From positions 17,211 to 81,210 of the forward strand of contig CAKSPU010000004.1 in NCBI GenBank assembly GCA_934486875.1: a DNA stretch of 64,000 nucleotides, given 5' to 3'. Each line of letters starts with the position of its first letter. Positions within the stretch are counted from its first letter, which is position 1. Shown piece by piece: positions 48,443 to 57,709 of the stretch. The DNA is from an uncultured Oscillospiraceae bacterium. Lineage in GTDB: Bacteria; Bacillota; Clostridia; Oscillospirales; Ruminococcaceae. A program made the translations under genes and the position numbers. The notes under the pieces were generated by a model, which saw nothing but the letters and a program-made list of their open reading frames with translations, did not search any database and had not been told where the DNA came from.

Positions 48443-50281
48443 TCAGCCAAGATCAGCGTCGATCTGATCGAGCTTCTTGTAGAGAGCCTCAGGAATGTTA
48501 GCACCCTTGGACTTGAGGTCGTTGTAGTACTCTCTCATACCTGCGATCTCCTTCTTCCAGAGATCCTTGTCTACATCAAGGAGAGCCTGAATGTCAGCAA
48601 CAGTCATAGGCTTGCCCTCGTTCTCGAGACCGTCGATGTTGATGTCCTCAGCCTTGGGAAGGAAACCGATAGCAGTTTCCTTAGCGTCAACAGTGCCTTC
48701 GCATCTCTTGACGATCCAGTCGAGAACTCTCATATTGTCGCCGAAGCCGGGCCACATAAAGTTGCCTTCAGCGTCCTTTCTGAACCAGTTAACGTTGAAG
48801 ATCTTAGGAGCCTTGTCGCCGAGCTTCTCGCCCATTTCGAGCCAGTGTGCCCAGTAGTCACCAACATTGTAGCCGATGAAGGGCTTCATAGCCATAGGAT
48901 CGTGACGGAGAACGCCTACTGCACCTGTAGCTGCTGCGGTTGTCTCGGAAGAAACAGCAGAGCCCATATATGTGCCGTGTGTCCAGTCCTTAGCCTGGTA
49001 TACGAGAGGAGTTGTGCTCTCTCTTCTTCCGCCGAAGATGATAGCGGAAACGGGAACACCCTTAGGATTGTTGAACTCGGGAGATACGCAGGGGCAGTTA
49101 ACAGCGGGAGCTGTAAATCTGGAGTTGGGGTGAGCGAGCTTCTGAGGCTTGCCGTCAGGACCGATAACGGAAGTAAATTCCTTGCCGTTTACCTTAGCAC
49201 CCTTCCACTCGGTTGCGTCCTCGGGAGGATTCTTGTCAAGACCTTCCCACCAAACTGTGTTATCAGCATTGTTGAGAGCAACGTTTGTGAAGATAGTGTT
49301 CTTGGAAGTGGAAGCAAGAGCGTTGAAGTTGGACTTTGCGTTTGTACCGGGAGCAACGCCGAAGAAGCCGTTCTCGGGGTTGATAGCGTAAAGTCTGCCG
49401 TCCTCGCCGGGCTTCATCCAAGCGATATCATCACCAACGGTGAATATCTCATAGCCCTTATCCTTGTAAGCCTTGGGAGGAATGAGCATTGCAAGGTTGG
49501 TCTTACCGCAGGCAGAGGGGAATGCAGCTGTGATATACTTGATGTCACCGTCGGGCTTCTTAACGCCGAGGATAAGCATATGTTCAGCCATCCAGCCTTC
49601 GTTCTTGCCCTGGAAGGAAGCGATACGGAGAGCGAAGCACTTCTTGCCGAGGAGAACGTTTCCGCCGTATGCGGAGTTGATGGACCAGATTGTATTCTCT
49701 TCAGGGAACTGAACGATGTATCTCTTCTCGGGATCAACGTCAGCCTTGGAGTGGAGACCTCTTACGAAGTCATTGGAGGTGTCGCCCAGGTTCTCAAAAG
49801 CCTGAACGCCCATTCTTGTCATAATGTTCATATTGAGAACAACGTAGATAGAGTCGGTGAGCTCAACGCCTACCTTAGCGAGAGGAGAACCGATGGGTCC
49901 CATAGAATAAGGGATAACATACATTGTTCTGCCCTTCATAACGCCGTCATAAAGAGGAGTGAGCATTGCCTTCATCTCAGCGGGATCCATCCAGTTGTTT
50001 GTAGGACCTGCGCCTTCCTTGGTCTTTGTGCAGATAAAGGTTCTGTCCTCAACACGTGCAACGTCGTTGGGGAGAGTTCTGTGATACAGACAGCCGGGAA
50101 GCTTCTCGGGGTTAAGTCTGTACATCTTGTCTCTGTTGCCCTCGGGGAGAGAGCAAACCTCATCGGTAAGAGCATCGAGCTGCTCCTTGGAGCCGTCGAT
50201 CCATACTACCTTATCAGGCTTTGTGAGAGCCACCATTTCATCGACCCACTTGAGTACGTTGGGATTTTTTGTAAGTGCCAT
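48443..50281 (-). CDS. pckG: Phosphoenolpyruvate carboxykinase, GTP type
   Basis: 612 residues, the length of the GTP-dependent family. P-loop region FPSACGKTNLAML with the reactive Cys; also GDDIAWM and FGGRRESTTPLVYQA. It interconverts oxaloacetate and PEP; in ruminal and gut Clostridia it usually runs toward oxaloacetate with CO2 fixation and GTP gain on the way to succinate. Codon use is strongly biased (GCT, CTC, AAG), implying high expression, which also creates a long antisense open frame. AAAGGAG precedes the start. Confidence 0.97.
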   Translation of the reverse strand: MALTKNPNVLKWVDEMVALTKPDKVVWIDGSKEQLDALTDEVCSLPEGNRDKMYRLNPEKLPGCLYHRTLPNDVARVEDRTFICTKTKEGAGPTNNWMDPAEMKAMLTPLYDGVMKGRTMYVIPYSMGPIGSPLAKVGVELTDSIYVVLNMNIMTRMGVQAFENLGDTSNDFVRGLHSKADVDPEKRYIVQFPEENTIWSINSAYGGNVLLGKKCFALRIASFQGKNEGWMAEHMLILGVKKPDGDIKYITAAFPSACGKTNLAMLIPPKAYKDKGYEIFTVGDDIAWMKPGEDGRLYAINPENGFFGVAPGTNAKSNFNALASTSKNTIFTNVALNNADNTVWWEGLDKNPPEDATEWKGAKVNGKEFTSVIGPDGKPQKLAHPNSRFTAPAVNCPCVSPEFNNPKGVPVSAIIFGGRRESTTPLVYQAKDWTHGTYMGSAVSSETTAAATGAVGVLRHDPMAMKPFIGYNVGDYWAHWLEMGEKLGDKAPKIFNVNWFRKDAEGNFMWPGFGDNMRVLDWIVKRCEGTVDAKETAIGFLPKAEDINIDGLENEGKPMTVADIQALLDVDKDLWKKEIAGMREYYNDLKSKGANIPEALYKKLDQIDADLG

Positions 50282-50480
50282 ACTTCAAAACTCCTTTACT
50301 AAGATTTAATTTTCAACAAAAACACGTCCAAAATGAATAATTATCTGAGACAGCTTGCAAAAAATGCTTAAAAAAAACAATATACATTGTGATTTTTTTA
50401 ACAAACTGCAATCCAGCTGTCCGTAATAATCATTTAAACAGCATCGGAGTATTTCTGATAAAAATTTATTCCATAATAGT

Positions 50481-50509
50481 ATTATAACCTATAAATCCAC
50501 GGCTGTCAA
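50481..50509 (-). promoter_or_regulatory. pckG promoter
   Basis: Minus strand TTGACA (50504-50509) and TATAAT (50481-50486), 17-nt spacer. About 200 nt of AT-rich leader separates it from the start, with no other gene in 50282-50616. Confidence 0.8.
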
Positions 50510-50559
50510 GCCCATTTTGATATTAGCAATTGTTAAAAAATTGTTTATGAAATCACATA

Positions 50560-50604
50560 ATCCCCCGGGCGGTCAGGCAGCATATGTCAGACTGCCCGGG
50601 GGAT
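50560..50604 (-). terminator. Hairpin after the Mrp gene
   Basis: GC-rich stem ATCCCCCGGGCAGTC-type arms around CATATG, at the 3' end of the Mrp gene. The U-run is weak. Confidence 0.55.
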
Positions 50605-50616
50605 CATAATACACGC

Positions 50617-51477
50617 TTATTCCTTCTTTGAAGCAGGAGCGTTTTCAACGGCAGATACCGCATCGGCAAGCCATTTATCCTCTACACTCTCCACCTCTCC
50701 CCTGTCGCAGGCGGAGGAGATAGCGGGGTCAATGGGCAGTCTGCCAAGGACTTTGAGACCATATCCCGCAGCCACCTCATCAATATGGCTCTCGCCGTAA
50801 AGATAAAGCTTCTTTCCGCAGTCGGGGCACTGAGCATAGCTCATATTCTCGACGATACCGAGAATGGGAATATTCATCATATTCGCCATACCAACAGCCT
50901 TGCCCACGATCATTGAAACAAGGTCCTGGGGCGATGTAACGATGATAACGCCGTCAAGTGGGATAGACTGGAAAACTGTAAGAGGCACGTCGCCTGTTCC
51001 CGGAGGCATATCCACGAACATATAGTCAACATCATTCCAGATGACCTCGTTCCAGAACTGCTTTACAACACCCGCAATAACGGGACCTCTCCAGATAACA
51101 GGGTCTGAGGGGTTTTCAAGGAGCAGGTTTATGCTCATAATGTCAACGCCGCCCTTGCTGCGGACGGGGATAAGACCCTTGTCGCTTCCTGTTGCTCTCT
51201 CGGTAGTTCCGAACATCTTTGGGATAGAGGGACCTGTAATATCCGCATCAAGCACAGCAGTGTGTACGCCTTTTTTTGCAAATTCGGAAGCAAGCAGACC
51301 TGTTACCAGTGATTTTCCAACGCCGCCCTTTCCGCTGACGATGCCGATCACCTTTTTAACGCTACTGCCTTCGCCAAGCTTCTCAAGAAAACTCCGGGGA
51401 GTTTTACTGCTCTGAGGGGATCTTCTCTCAGCGCATTCCGAGCCGCAGGACGAACAGTTGTGTGAACATTCGCTCAT
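50617..51477 (-). CDS. Mrp/NBP35-family Fe-S cluster carrier ATPase
   Basis: 286 residues. A Cys-rich N-terminus (CSHNCSSCGSEC) as in NBP35, then deviant Walker A SGKGGVGKS, DADITGPSIP, the Mrp signature VDMPPGTGDVPL and the C-terminal CPDCGKK pair. It binds and hands over [4Fe-4S] clusters; the many Fe-S enzymes in the window are possible clients. Monocistronic. Confidence 0.92.
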   Translation of the reverse strand: MSECSHNCSSCGSECAERRSPQSSKTPRSFLEKLGEGSSVKKVIGIVSGKGGVGKSLVTGLLASEFAKKGVHTAVLDADITGPSIPKMFGTTERATGSDKGLIPVRSKGGVDIMSINLLLENPSDPVIWRGPVIAGVVKQFWNEVIWNDVDYMFVDMPPGTGDVPLTVFQSIPLDGVIIVTSPQDLVSMIVGKAVGMANMMNIPILGIVENMSYAQCPDCGKKLYLYGESHIDEVAAGYGLKVLGRLPIDPAISSACDRGEVESVEDKWLADAVSAVENAPASKKE

Positions 51478-51652
51478 TTATGATAACTTCCTTTCGGTAT
51501 ATTATGATTATCTTTATTATACCCCAAACTATAGAAAATGTCAAATATATAGTATAAATTTACAGAAGTTTTGTTGACAATCCAAAATCTGTCAAAAATA
51601 AGGGTGTATAATTATAGCTACAAAGTATAAATCCGAAAGGAGCTCTTGGGAA

Positions 51653-52384
51653 ATGCGCACCGCACCCGAAAAAATTATAGATTTTCATACCCACATAATT
51701 CCTGCCTTTGATGACGGCCCCACCGACTGCAAAACCGCCGCTCAGATGCTTGTGAAGCTATACGAACAGGGTGTGACCCACGCAGTATCCACCTCCCATT
51801 TCTACCGCTATGACGAAAGCATATCCGACTTCATCGCACGCCGTGACAAGGCTTACAGCGAGCTTTGCTCATATCTTTCCTCCGAAAGGATAACCCATAT
51901 CCCCGAGATTATTATGGGCGCTGAGGTGTATTTCACCACTGCCCTTGCAAATGATCCCGACCTTGAAAAGCTCTGCATAAGCGGCACCGACTATATCCTC
52001 ATCGAGCTGCCCTATACTCAGCTTACCCAAAATGTCACCGACAGCTTCAGGAGCCTTGCCGCCTGCGGACGTGTGCGCCCCGTGCTTGCACATCTTGAAA
52101 GATATGCGGCATATGCTGGAGAGGAGACCCTTTTTGAGCTTCTTGACATTGCCCCCGCACAGATAAACTGCGAATCAATAATGTCCGCTCCATCATTCCG
52201 CCTTGCATCGAAGCTTTTGAAAAGCGGCGGCATTGCGGCGCTGGGAAGTGACTGCCACAATCTCGGAAGCCGTGTACCGAGATTCTCCGAAGCACGGAAA
52301 AAGCTTTCACGAAAAATTGGTGCAGGGGTTTTTAATGATCTTATGGAAACATCGGCGGCGATACTTGAAAATAAGGATATATGA
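51653..52384 (+). CDS. CpsB/YwqE-type tyrosine phosphatase (PHP family)
   Basis: 243 residues. Metal site DFHTHIIPAFDDGP at the N-terminus, further His/Asp/Glu in MGAEVYF, LAHLERY and GSDCHNLGSR. Manganese-dependent protein tyrosine phosphatase of the kind that controls capsule synthesis kinases; no capsule genes are present, so the target is unknown. A TGTATAAT extended -10 (51605-51612) lies upstream, GGAG before the ATG. Confidence 0.88.
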   Translation: MRTAPEKIIDFHTHIIPAFDDGPTDCKTAAQMLVKLYEQGVTHAVSTSHFYRYDESISDFIARRDKAYSELCSYLSSERITHIPEIIMGAEVYFTTALANDPDLEKLCISGTDYILIELPYTQLTQNVTDSFRSLAACGRVRPVLAHLERYAAYAGEETLFELLDIAPAQINCESIMSAPSFRLASKLLKSGGIAALGSDCHNLGSRVPRFSEARKKLSRKIGAGVFNDLMETSAAILENKDI

Positions 52385-52441
52385 CAGATAAAAATGCGAT
52401 GTGTACAGCACTGAAGGCGTTAGTGTAAAAAGTAAAATATG

Positions 52442-52477
52442 TCCCCGCTCATTGTTCAGAATGAGCGGGGATTTTTT
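52442..52477. terminator. Terminator between the CpsB-like and antiporter genes
   Basis: Stem TCCCCGCTCATT / AATGAGCGGGGA followed by TTTTTTC on the plus strand; the genes are convergent. Confidence 0.88.
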
Positions 52478-53676
52478 CACCCATTATCCTCCAAAAGCTT
52501 CTTATAAGTACAGTCAATACCGATAGCTCCGAGGGGTGCTGTTATGATTATCCCGAGCACCGACACGGACAGCACAATATTTCCGCAGGGCAACCCCATT
52601 GCAAGAGGCACCGAGCCCATAGCCGCCTGCACCGTGGCTTTCGGCAGATATGCGATAACGCAGAAAAGCCGTTCCTTTGCTGTGAGCTTTGTTCCCGCAA
52701 GGCAGACGAGCACGCCTGCGGAGCGGAATATAAGCGCCGCAAATATCATTATCACCGAAGGAATGCCCGCAGCAAGGGTGTAGCGGATATCCACAGCCGC
52801 TCCCACCAGCACAAAAAGCAGCACCTCTGCCGCCATCCACAGCTGTCCATAGCTTGCCCCAAGCCGTCCCCACACGCTCTCATCGGTTCTGAGCTTTACA
52901 GCACACGCCATTGCGGTCACGGCAAGAAGTCCCGAAAATGCCGCATAGCCTTTGAGTGCCGTTTCGGTATACATCAGCACAAATGCCACGGAAAGCAGGA
53001 CGATGAGCTTAACCGTATTGCCCATATCCTGCCCCTTTTTCCGTGAAATGTCAAAGAGCAGATACAGAAGATATCCGCAGACAGCTCCACCCAGAACACC
53101 GATGATAATTGACACAGGCACATTGAGCATACCTGAAATATCCGCACTTTCCCCCTGCGCCATTGCAGCAAATGCCGAGAAAAGTGTGATGACGAAGATA
53201 TCATCACAGGACGCACCTGCAAGTATCATCTGGGGAATGCTCTTTTCCGTGCCTCGCTTTTCCTCCATTAGCTTCACCATTCGGGGCACTACCACCGCAG
53301 GAGATACCGCCGCCAGCACCGCTCCCATAACTGCCGCCTCGGAGCGGCTTATGTCAAAGAGCAGCGGAGCAAGGCAGACATATCCGAGTATCTCAAAGCT
53401 TGCGGGGACAAAGGACATCATCACCGCAGGTCTGCCGACCTTTTTCAGGTCGGACAGATTCAGCGACAGTCCCGCTTTTATAAGTATGATGATAAGGGCG
53501 ATCTGCCGCAGTTCAGAGGATATTCCGAGCACCGTGGGGTCGATAAGGTCAAGGACATATGGTCCTATCACAATTCCTGCGGCAAGCATACCGATAATTC
53601 TCGGGAGTTTTAAGCGCCTGATAATTTCGGCTGCGGAAAGTCCTGCAAGAAAAATAATGCCAAGTGAAAAAAGCAT
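52477..53676 (-). CDS. Cation:proton antiporter (CPA family) under fluoride riboswitch control
   Basis: 399 residues, about 11-12 membrane segments covering nearly the whole protein. Family features: IGMLAAGIVIGPYVL, LIIILIKAGLSL and AVSPAVVVPRM, with acidic ASCDDIF in the middle helix. Related to Kef/NhaP-type exchangers. The fluoride riboswitch immediately upstream implies a role in fluoride resistance, perhaps F-/H+ exchange or pH adjustment (inference). AAGGAAG precedes the start. Confidence 0.88.
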   Translation of the reverse strand: MLFSLGIIFLAGLSAAEIIRRLKLPRIIGMLAAGIVIGPYVLDLIDPTVLGISSELRQIALIIILIKAGLSLNLSDLKKVGRPAVMMSFVPASFEILGYVCLAPLLFDISRSEAAVMGAVLAAVSPAVVVPRMVKLMEEKRGTEKSIPQMILAGASCDDIFVITLFSAFAAMAQGESADISGMLNVPVSIIIGVLGGAVCGYLLYLLFDISRKKGQDMGNTVKLIVLLSVAFVLMYTETALKGYAAFSGLLAVTAMACAVKLRTDESVWGRLGASYGQLWMAAEVLLFVLVGAAVDIRYTLAAGIPSVIMIFAALIFRSAGVLVCLAGTKLTAKERLFCVIAYLPKATVQAAMGSVPLAMGLPCGNIVLSVSVLGIIITAPLGAIGIDCTYKKLLEDNG

Positions 53677-53690
53677 AAAAACACTTCCTT

Positions 53691-53797
53691 AAAAAAATAA
53701 AAAAAGCCGACAGCATCTGCGTAAAAAATGCAGATGTCATCAGCTTTGCAAGCGGTTCGGAGATATGTAATCTCACAGGGAGAACGTCATTCCCTTT
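53691..53797 (-). promoter_or_regulatory. Fluoride riboswitch (crcB motif) with terminator
   Basis: Read on the minus strand: GGGAATGACGTTCTCCC forms P1 with its loop; a short GAGAT/ATCTC hairpin is inserted; then AACCGCTTGCAAAGC and TGATGACATCTGC give the conserved 3' part. Loop GACGU can pair with ACAUC (four of five pairs), the expected pseudoknot. The 3' part also starts a terminator stem (GCTGATGACATCTGC with GCAGATGCTGTCGGC) followed by a run of T. This is the arrangement of fluoride switches: fluoride binding blocks the terminator. Confidence 0.85.
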
Positions 53798-53809
53798 TAT
53801 TCTGTTTTT

Positions 53810-53838
53810 ATTATAGCTGAGTTTTTTTGATTTGTCAA
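53810..53838 (-). promoter_or_regulatory. Promoter of the riboswitch-antiporter unit
   Basis: Minus strand TTGACA (53833-53838) and TATAAT (53810-53815), 17-nt spacer, start site just before the riboswitch. Confidence 0.88.
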
Positions 53839-53841
53839 GGC

Positions 53842-54195
53842 TTATTTAAGCAGATTTTTGCAAGCCTCGTGCATCTCCTCGAGCCTGAATCTCTGCTCGC
53901 TGCCCTCGGGGATATTCTCCTCGACCTTTTTGCAGGGAAATTCCTTGCATTCCGCACAGAGCGCAACGTGCTTTTCCTTGCAGCATTTTCTTACCTTGCA
54001 TTTTTTGCCGAACTTGTTGCAGTCGGCGGAAACCGTGCGGCAGCCGCAGCAGGATATGTCCTTGGGGTAAAATTTTCTTTCGCCGTCGGAAAATTCAAGA
54101 GCGAGAAATCTTCTCATACTGTCGTCGTCCCTCTCGGTGGCGATAAAAACGGGACATTCGTTGCACATTATCCCGCAGCAGGAAACTGTTTCCAT
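53842..54195 (-). CDS. DUF3795 Cys-rich protein
   Basis: 117 residues with about 15 Cys: SCCGIMCNECPVF at the start, DISCCGCR, CKVRKCC and LCAECKEFPC. Matches the DUF3795 family, common in anaerobes, probably metal-binding. Function unknown. AAAGGATAG upstream of the ATG. Confidence 0.8.
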   Translation of the reverse strand: METVSCCGIMCNECPVFIATERDDDSMRRFLALEFSDGERKFYPKDISCCGCRTVSADCNKFGKKCKVRKCCKEKHVALCAECKEFPCKKVEENIPEGSEQRFRLEEMHEACKNLLK

Positions 54196-54278
54196 ATTAT
54201 TCTATCCTTTCAGTTAAAAAGTGCTCTGCCAAACGGAGCACTTTTTATTTTATCATATAAGACATCATACGTCAACTG

Positions 54279-55787
54279 TCAGAATCTTTCTCTGATAAGC
54301 TCCTGCACCTCTTCTATGGGCAGACTTTTTATCCTGTGGCTGCCGATATGTTCGGAGCTTGTGAAGATGTGAACATCGCAGGAGCGGTTCATTCGCTGAA
54401 AAATATTCTGGGTTATCCGTATCTGTGAAACTCTTTCAAGAGGCACTGTCACGGTGTGGAACGCATACCATTTGCAGTATTTGGCGCACACGCTGTCGGC
54501 AGTGATGTTAACGCCGCTGGTGCAGTAGGCGCACGCCTTTACAAACAGCAGCCACACCGCAGGTATCTCGCAGAGTATCGTCATAAACACGATAAGCTCC
54601 TGCCATACGGGAAACATCATCAGTATAACAAGTCCTGCCGCCTGTATGCCGAAAATAAGGGCTGTGGGCGGACCGATAAAGCGCATAATGTAGGTGAGTC
54701 TGGGATTGATGTACGTTTCGCTTCGTGAAAATCCAGTCAGCAGCTTTTCCATAATGCCGTCAAGACCTCTCACGCCGCCGCTTTCCGTGCCTCTTACACC
54801 GCACACCGGAATGAACACGGGAAACTCGTTTTTCCGCTTGCCATAGCCTGTGCAGTTGACGTGAACGGAGGTCACGCCGAACAGCTTCATCAGCAGGTTC
54901 TGCCGCATATCCGCAATATTTATCTTCCTGCTGTTAAGGCAGTACATTCGCTTTACGATAAGTCCGCCTGTAATGATTATGCATTTTCCCCGCCTGCTGA
55001 CTGTAAAATTGATATGCCTGCACACGTTTGCGGCAAAGGATATCACAAAGCCCAGACCGATTATCACGGAAACTGCCACGCCTGCGGGAGATATGCCCGA
55101 AATGAGCCTGCCCGCAATGGTCGTAACGGCATCGGAAACATCGTTCACCGCCTTAAAGAAGTCCCTTTCAAGCCTGTCCCCTATGATGTCTGTGCTTCCC
55201 GAAAGTGCCGTCATAAGGAGCGCTACGCCCGAAAGTGCGGAGGAAAAAAGAACTGAAAAGGCAATAAGGCTCCCTGCCGATGCCTTGTAGGTAAAGTTCA
55301 TTCCGCTGCCCGTCTTTTCACGCTTGTCTCCCCTGTTTTCGGGGCTTCGGAAAGCGGCTGACAGGATATTGAAAAGCTTTGCCCTGTCCTCCTTATACAC
55401 CATAAGACTAACGTCCGCATTCGCCTTTCCTCCCGATGCTGCGTCCGTGTCGATATACACCTTCACCGCACCGAACCTTGACAGAACAGGGTTTTCCTCC
55501 CCCGTGACCGCACTGACGTTAAGGCAGGGTATCTTCGTTTCATATTTCATCACCATTCCCGTTTTCACGGAAATGCCGTCCTCCGAAAATTCATACAGCG
55601 TGAAGTACCACCGTATCACCGCAATGGCTATCATCGCCGTCACCGCAAGGATATCCCAACCTGCGCCCCGGGACCACCTGTAAAAATCAAATTTCAGCGC
55701 CGCAAGACCTCTTATAAGAGGAATGAGCAGCAGCCAGAAGTTCTTTGTGGTATATCCGAGAAGTGCAGCGGGGTGCTGTCTTTTCAA
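54279..55787 (-). CDS. Bacterial PH-domain membrane protein, YdbT-like
   Basis: 502 residues from TTG 55787 (GGGGGGAG upstream). Three copies of the bPH2/DUF304 unit separated by membrane pairs, with the repeated pattern of a membrane hairpin followed by a beta-rich domain (ISVKTGMVMKYETKIP; IIITGGLIVKRMYCLNSRKI; VNITADSVCAKYC ... PLERVSQIRITQNIF). Follows the single-domain partner by 12 nt, the usual YdbS-YdbT pair. Role not established. Confidence 0.8.
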   Translation of the reverse strand: MKRQHPAALLGYTTKNFWLLLIPLIRGLAALKFDFYRWSRGAGWDILAVTAMIAIAVIRWYFTLYEFSEDGISVKTGMVMKYETKIPCLNVSAVTGEENPVLSRFGAVKVYIDTDAASGGKANADVSLMVYKEDRAKLFNILSAAFRSPENRGDKREKTGSGMNFTYKASAGSLIAFSVLFSSALSGVALLMTALSGSTDIIGDRLERDFFKAVNDVSDAVTTIAGRLISGISPAGVAVSVIIGLGFVISFAANVCRHINFTVSRRGKCIIITGGLIVKRMYCLNSRKINIADMRQNLLMKLFGVTSVHVNCTGYGKRKNEFPVFIPVCGVRGTESGGVRGLDGIMEKLLTGFSRSETYINPRLTYIMRFIGPPTALIFGIQAAGLVILMMFPVWQELIVFMTILCEIPAVWLLFVKACAYCTSGVNITADSVCAKYCKWYAFHTVTVPLERVSQIRITQNIFQRMNRSCDVHIFTSSEHIGSHRIKSLPIEEVQELIRERF

Positions 55788-55799
55788 GCCGCTCCCCCC

Positions 55800-56510
55800 T
55801 TATCTATCATCGTTTTTGCCGTCAATCTGTTTGTCCGTATCCGTAAAGCTCAGCTGGTCTGAGGACATATCGTCGAAGCTCAGCTGAGTAACATTGTCAA
55901 AATTCTCCGCAATATCGCTTATCTCCCCTGAGGTCAGTATCCGTGAGCTGTCGGTATAAACATAGCCGCTTTCCGCCGATGAATATTCCACGAAATATTT
56001 TCCTTTTGGTTTCTCGGGAACAGGCTTATCCTCATATTTTTTCTGAAACAGCTCCATTATATCTGTGCAGTCCTTGTCGGAAAGAAAAAGAACAGGCATA
56101 TTGCTGCCAAGGGCATTTAAGATAATAAAGTTAAAGCCCGTGTATCCTGACAGGGGCAGAGACACCCTGACTGCGTGCTGAACGGAGGATATTTTCATTA
56201 TCCTGTAGGTGCGGGTGAAAATTCCTGTGTAGGAGATTATCTCGTCATCGTTTATCACATATCTTATGGACTTGTACCACATCGGCAGGAGTATCACGAT
56301 AAAAACCACGTACACTGCCGCAAAGATTATCATAAGTGCGCTTATGACCCTGACGGGCAGCGCCTGAGTATTGGGCATATACTGCGGAAATTTATCCATA
56401 GCATAGAGCCGCAGGATATTCAGCAGCACAAGCAGCACTATTGTCAGCAGAAAGGCTGTAACGGATATGAATTTTCTTCCCTTGGGGTCAGAGCTGTAAT
56501 TCCTGCTCAC
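55800..56510 (-). CDS. Bacterial PH-domain membrane protein, YdbS-like
   Basis: 236 residues from GTG 56510. Two membrane segments (about 15-33 and 50-75) then a PH-like domain (VINDDEIISYTGIFTRTYRIM, KISSVQHAVRVSLPLSGYTG). An acidic, polar C-terminal tail (about 170-236) is unlike most YdbS proteins. Partner of the following three-domain gene. Confidence 0.8.
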   Translation of the reverse strand: MSRNYSSDPKGRKFISVTAFLLTIVLLVLLNILRLYAMDKFPQYMPNTQALPVRVISALMIIFAAVYVVFIVILLPMWYKSIRYVINDDEIISYTGIFTRTYRIMKISSVQHAVRVSLPLSGYTGFNFIILNALGSNMPVLFLSDKDCTDIMELFQKKYEDKPVPEKPKGKYFVEYSSAESGYVYTDSSRILTSGEISDIAENFDNVTQLSFDDMSSDQLSFTDTDKQIDGKNDDR

Positions 56511-56628
56511 GGCGGCTCTCCTTTCAGATAATAATATTTATATTATACCATATTTGTTATGATTTGGCAAGTGTTTCAGACAGAATGAAAGCCGCCCGAA
56601 AATTGGGCGGCTCATAAGGCTTATATTA

Positions 56629-57552
56629 TCATTTCCACTCATTTATAGCTTTGGTGATACACTTTTCAATATCTATTCTCGTCTGCCTGCACTCATCGGG
56701 GTGCTCCTTGGCGGATCTGAACAACATTTTCAGAGCAGGCTCCGCCAAAAAGGACAGCAGCTTTTTGAAAAGCGACTCGGGAAATACATAATGCGTGCCG
56801 TATTTATAAATGTGTACCTCATAGCTGCACTCGTGGGGCTTTGCTTTCAGTCTTTCGTCCATTCGCCTTATGTACTTGGCTGTATCCCAGAGAGTGTCGT
56901 CCTCGGCACCGATAAGCACAAGCTTTCCCTTTATGTTTTCCACCTTTATCATCATATCCTCTTTGAGCAGACCCGCAGCCTCGGAATCATCAAATATGAT
57001 ACGTGAGCAAAGATGGTTTCCCGTACCCTTGGTGGATTCCTGCATCTTGTGCCAGTAGTCGGGGTGCTGGTAGACAAAGGGCATATATGGCAGGGGCTTG
57101 CCGTCCTTGGAAATGGTGGACTCGCCCTTAACGGGCCATTCTCTGCAGCCGTCCCTTTTGCCCTGCCTGAAGCCCTGCCAGATAAAGTCGCTGGGGGTAA
57201 GGGCAAGGGTCAGGGTTATGTCGCTGTAATATGATGCTGCCGTCAGCGCAAGCATACCCGTGGTCGATGCGCCCACAATGCCTATCTTCTTCATTCCCCT
57301 TGATTTAAGATAGGCAATAGCCTTTTCTATCCTTTCAAGAGGATAATTGTGATGACCGTAATCCTTTTTTGCAGGTGACATCGTCAAAACATTTACACCG
57401 TAGGCGTGCAGCCATTTTACCGCACCTTTTGCCATATAGTCCTCGGGATCATCGCCTATCATTGCTATCATCGCCGCATCTGCCGCCCTGCCGCAGTCCC
57501 AGTATGCGCCGTAAAAGCCTGCTGTTTCAACATCAAAATGAATCTTATCCAT
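56629..57552 (-). CDS. Alpha/beta hydrolase, acyl-CoA thioester hydrolase-like
   Basis: 307 residues. Nucleophile elbow VGASTTGMLAL (Ser near residue 96), late acid LIGAEDDTLWDTAKY and His in YGTHYVFP. The order resembles the C-terminal domain of BAAT-type thioester hydrolases. No signal peptide. Substrate unknown. Not clearly in an operon; MITE copy D lies upstream. Confidence 0.7.
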   Translation of the reverse strand: MDKIHFDVETAGFYGAYWDCGRAADAAMIAMIGDDPEDYMAKGAVKWLHAYGVNVLTMSPAKKDYGHHNYPLERIEKAIAYLKSRGMKKIGIVGASTTGMLALTAASYYSDITLTLALTPSDFIWQGFRQGKRDGCREWPVKGESTISKDGKPLPYMPFVYQHPDYWHKMQESTKGTGNHLCSRIIFDDSEAAGLLKEDMMIKVENIKGKLVLIGAEDDTLWDTAKYIRRMDERLKAKPHECSYEVHIYKYGTHYVFPESLFKKLLSFLAEPALKMLFRSAKEHPDECRQTRIDIEKCITKAINEWK

Positions 57553-57640
57553 ACTATTTTTCTCCTCCCGTTAGCTTTCGCTAACCATATTATAACCGCA
57601 TTTTGCAGATTTGTCAAGAGAAAGATCAGCTCCACCTTAA

Positions 57641-57682
57641 TACTAATCTTCAATCAATCTATAGAACGATCAAAGATCAGTA
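57641..57682. mobile_element. Minimal MITE-like palindrome, copy D (42 bp)
   Basis: TACTAATCTTCAATCAATCTATAG at the left and the inverse of TACTGATCTTTGATCGTTCTATAG at the right overlap at a central CTATAG. TTAA flanks both sides. It looks like two element ends joined after loss of the interior. It lies between the hydrolase and GH3 genes. Confidence 0.7.
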
Positions 57683-57709
57683 TTAAAAGGCAGAGCTGAC
57701 AATATCATA

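Noticed and set aside
48845-50302. A 485-codon open frame antisense to pckG
   Set aside because: It mirrors the strongly biased codon use of the highly expressed pckG gene (Cys/Val/Leu/Ser-rich product), has no promoter or ribosome site of its own and no recognisable domain.
53701-53800. Interpreting the antiporter leader as a sodium or manganese riboswitch
   Set aside because: The GATGAC 3' block, P1 loop pseudoknot and overlapping terminator fit the fluoride class; no landmarks of the manganese (yybP-ykoY) class were seen, and I cannot recall the sodium motif well enough to test it.
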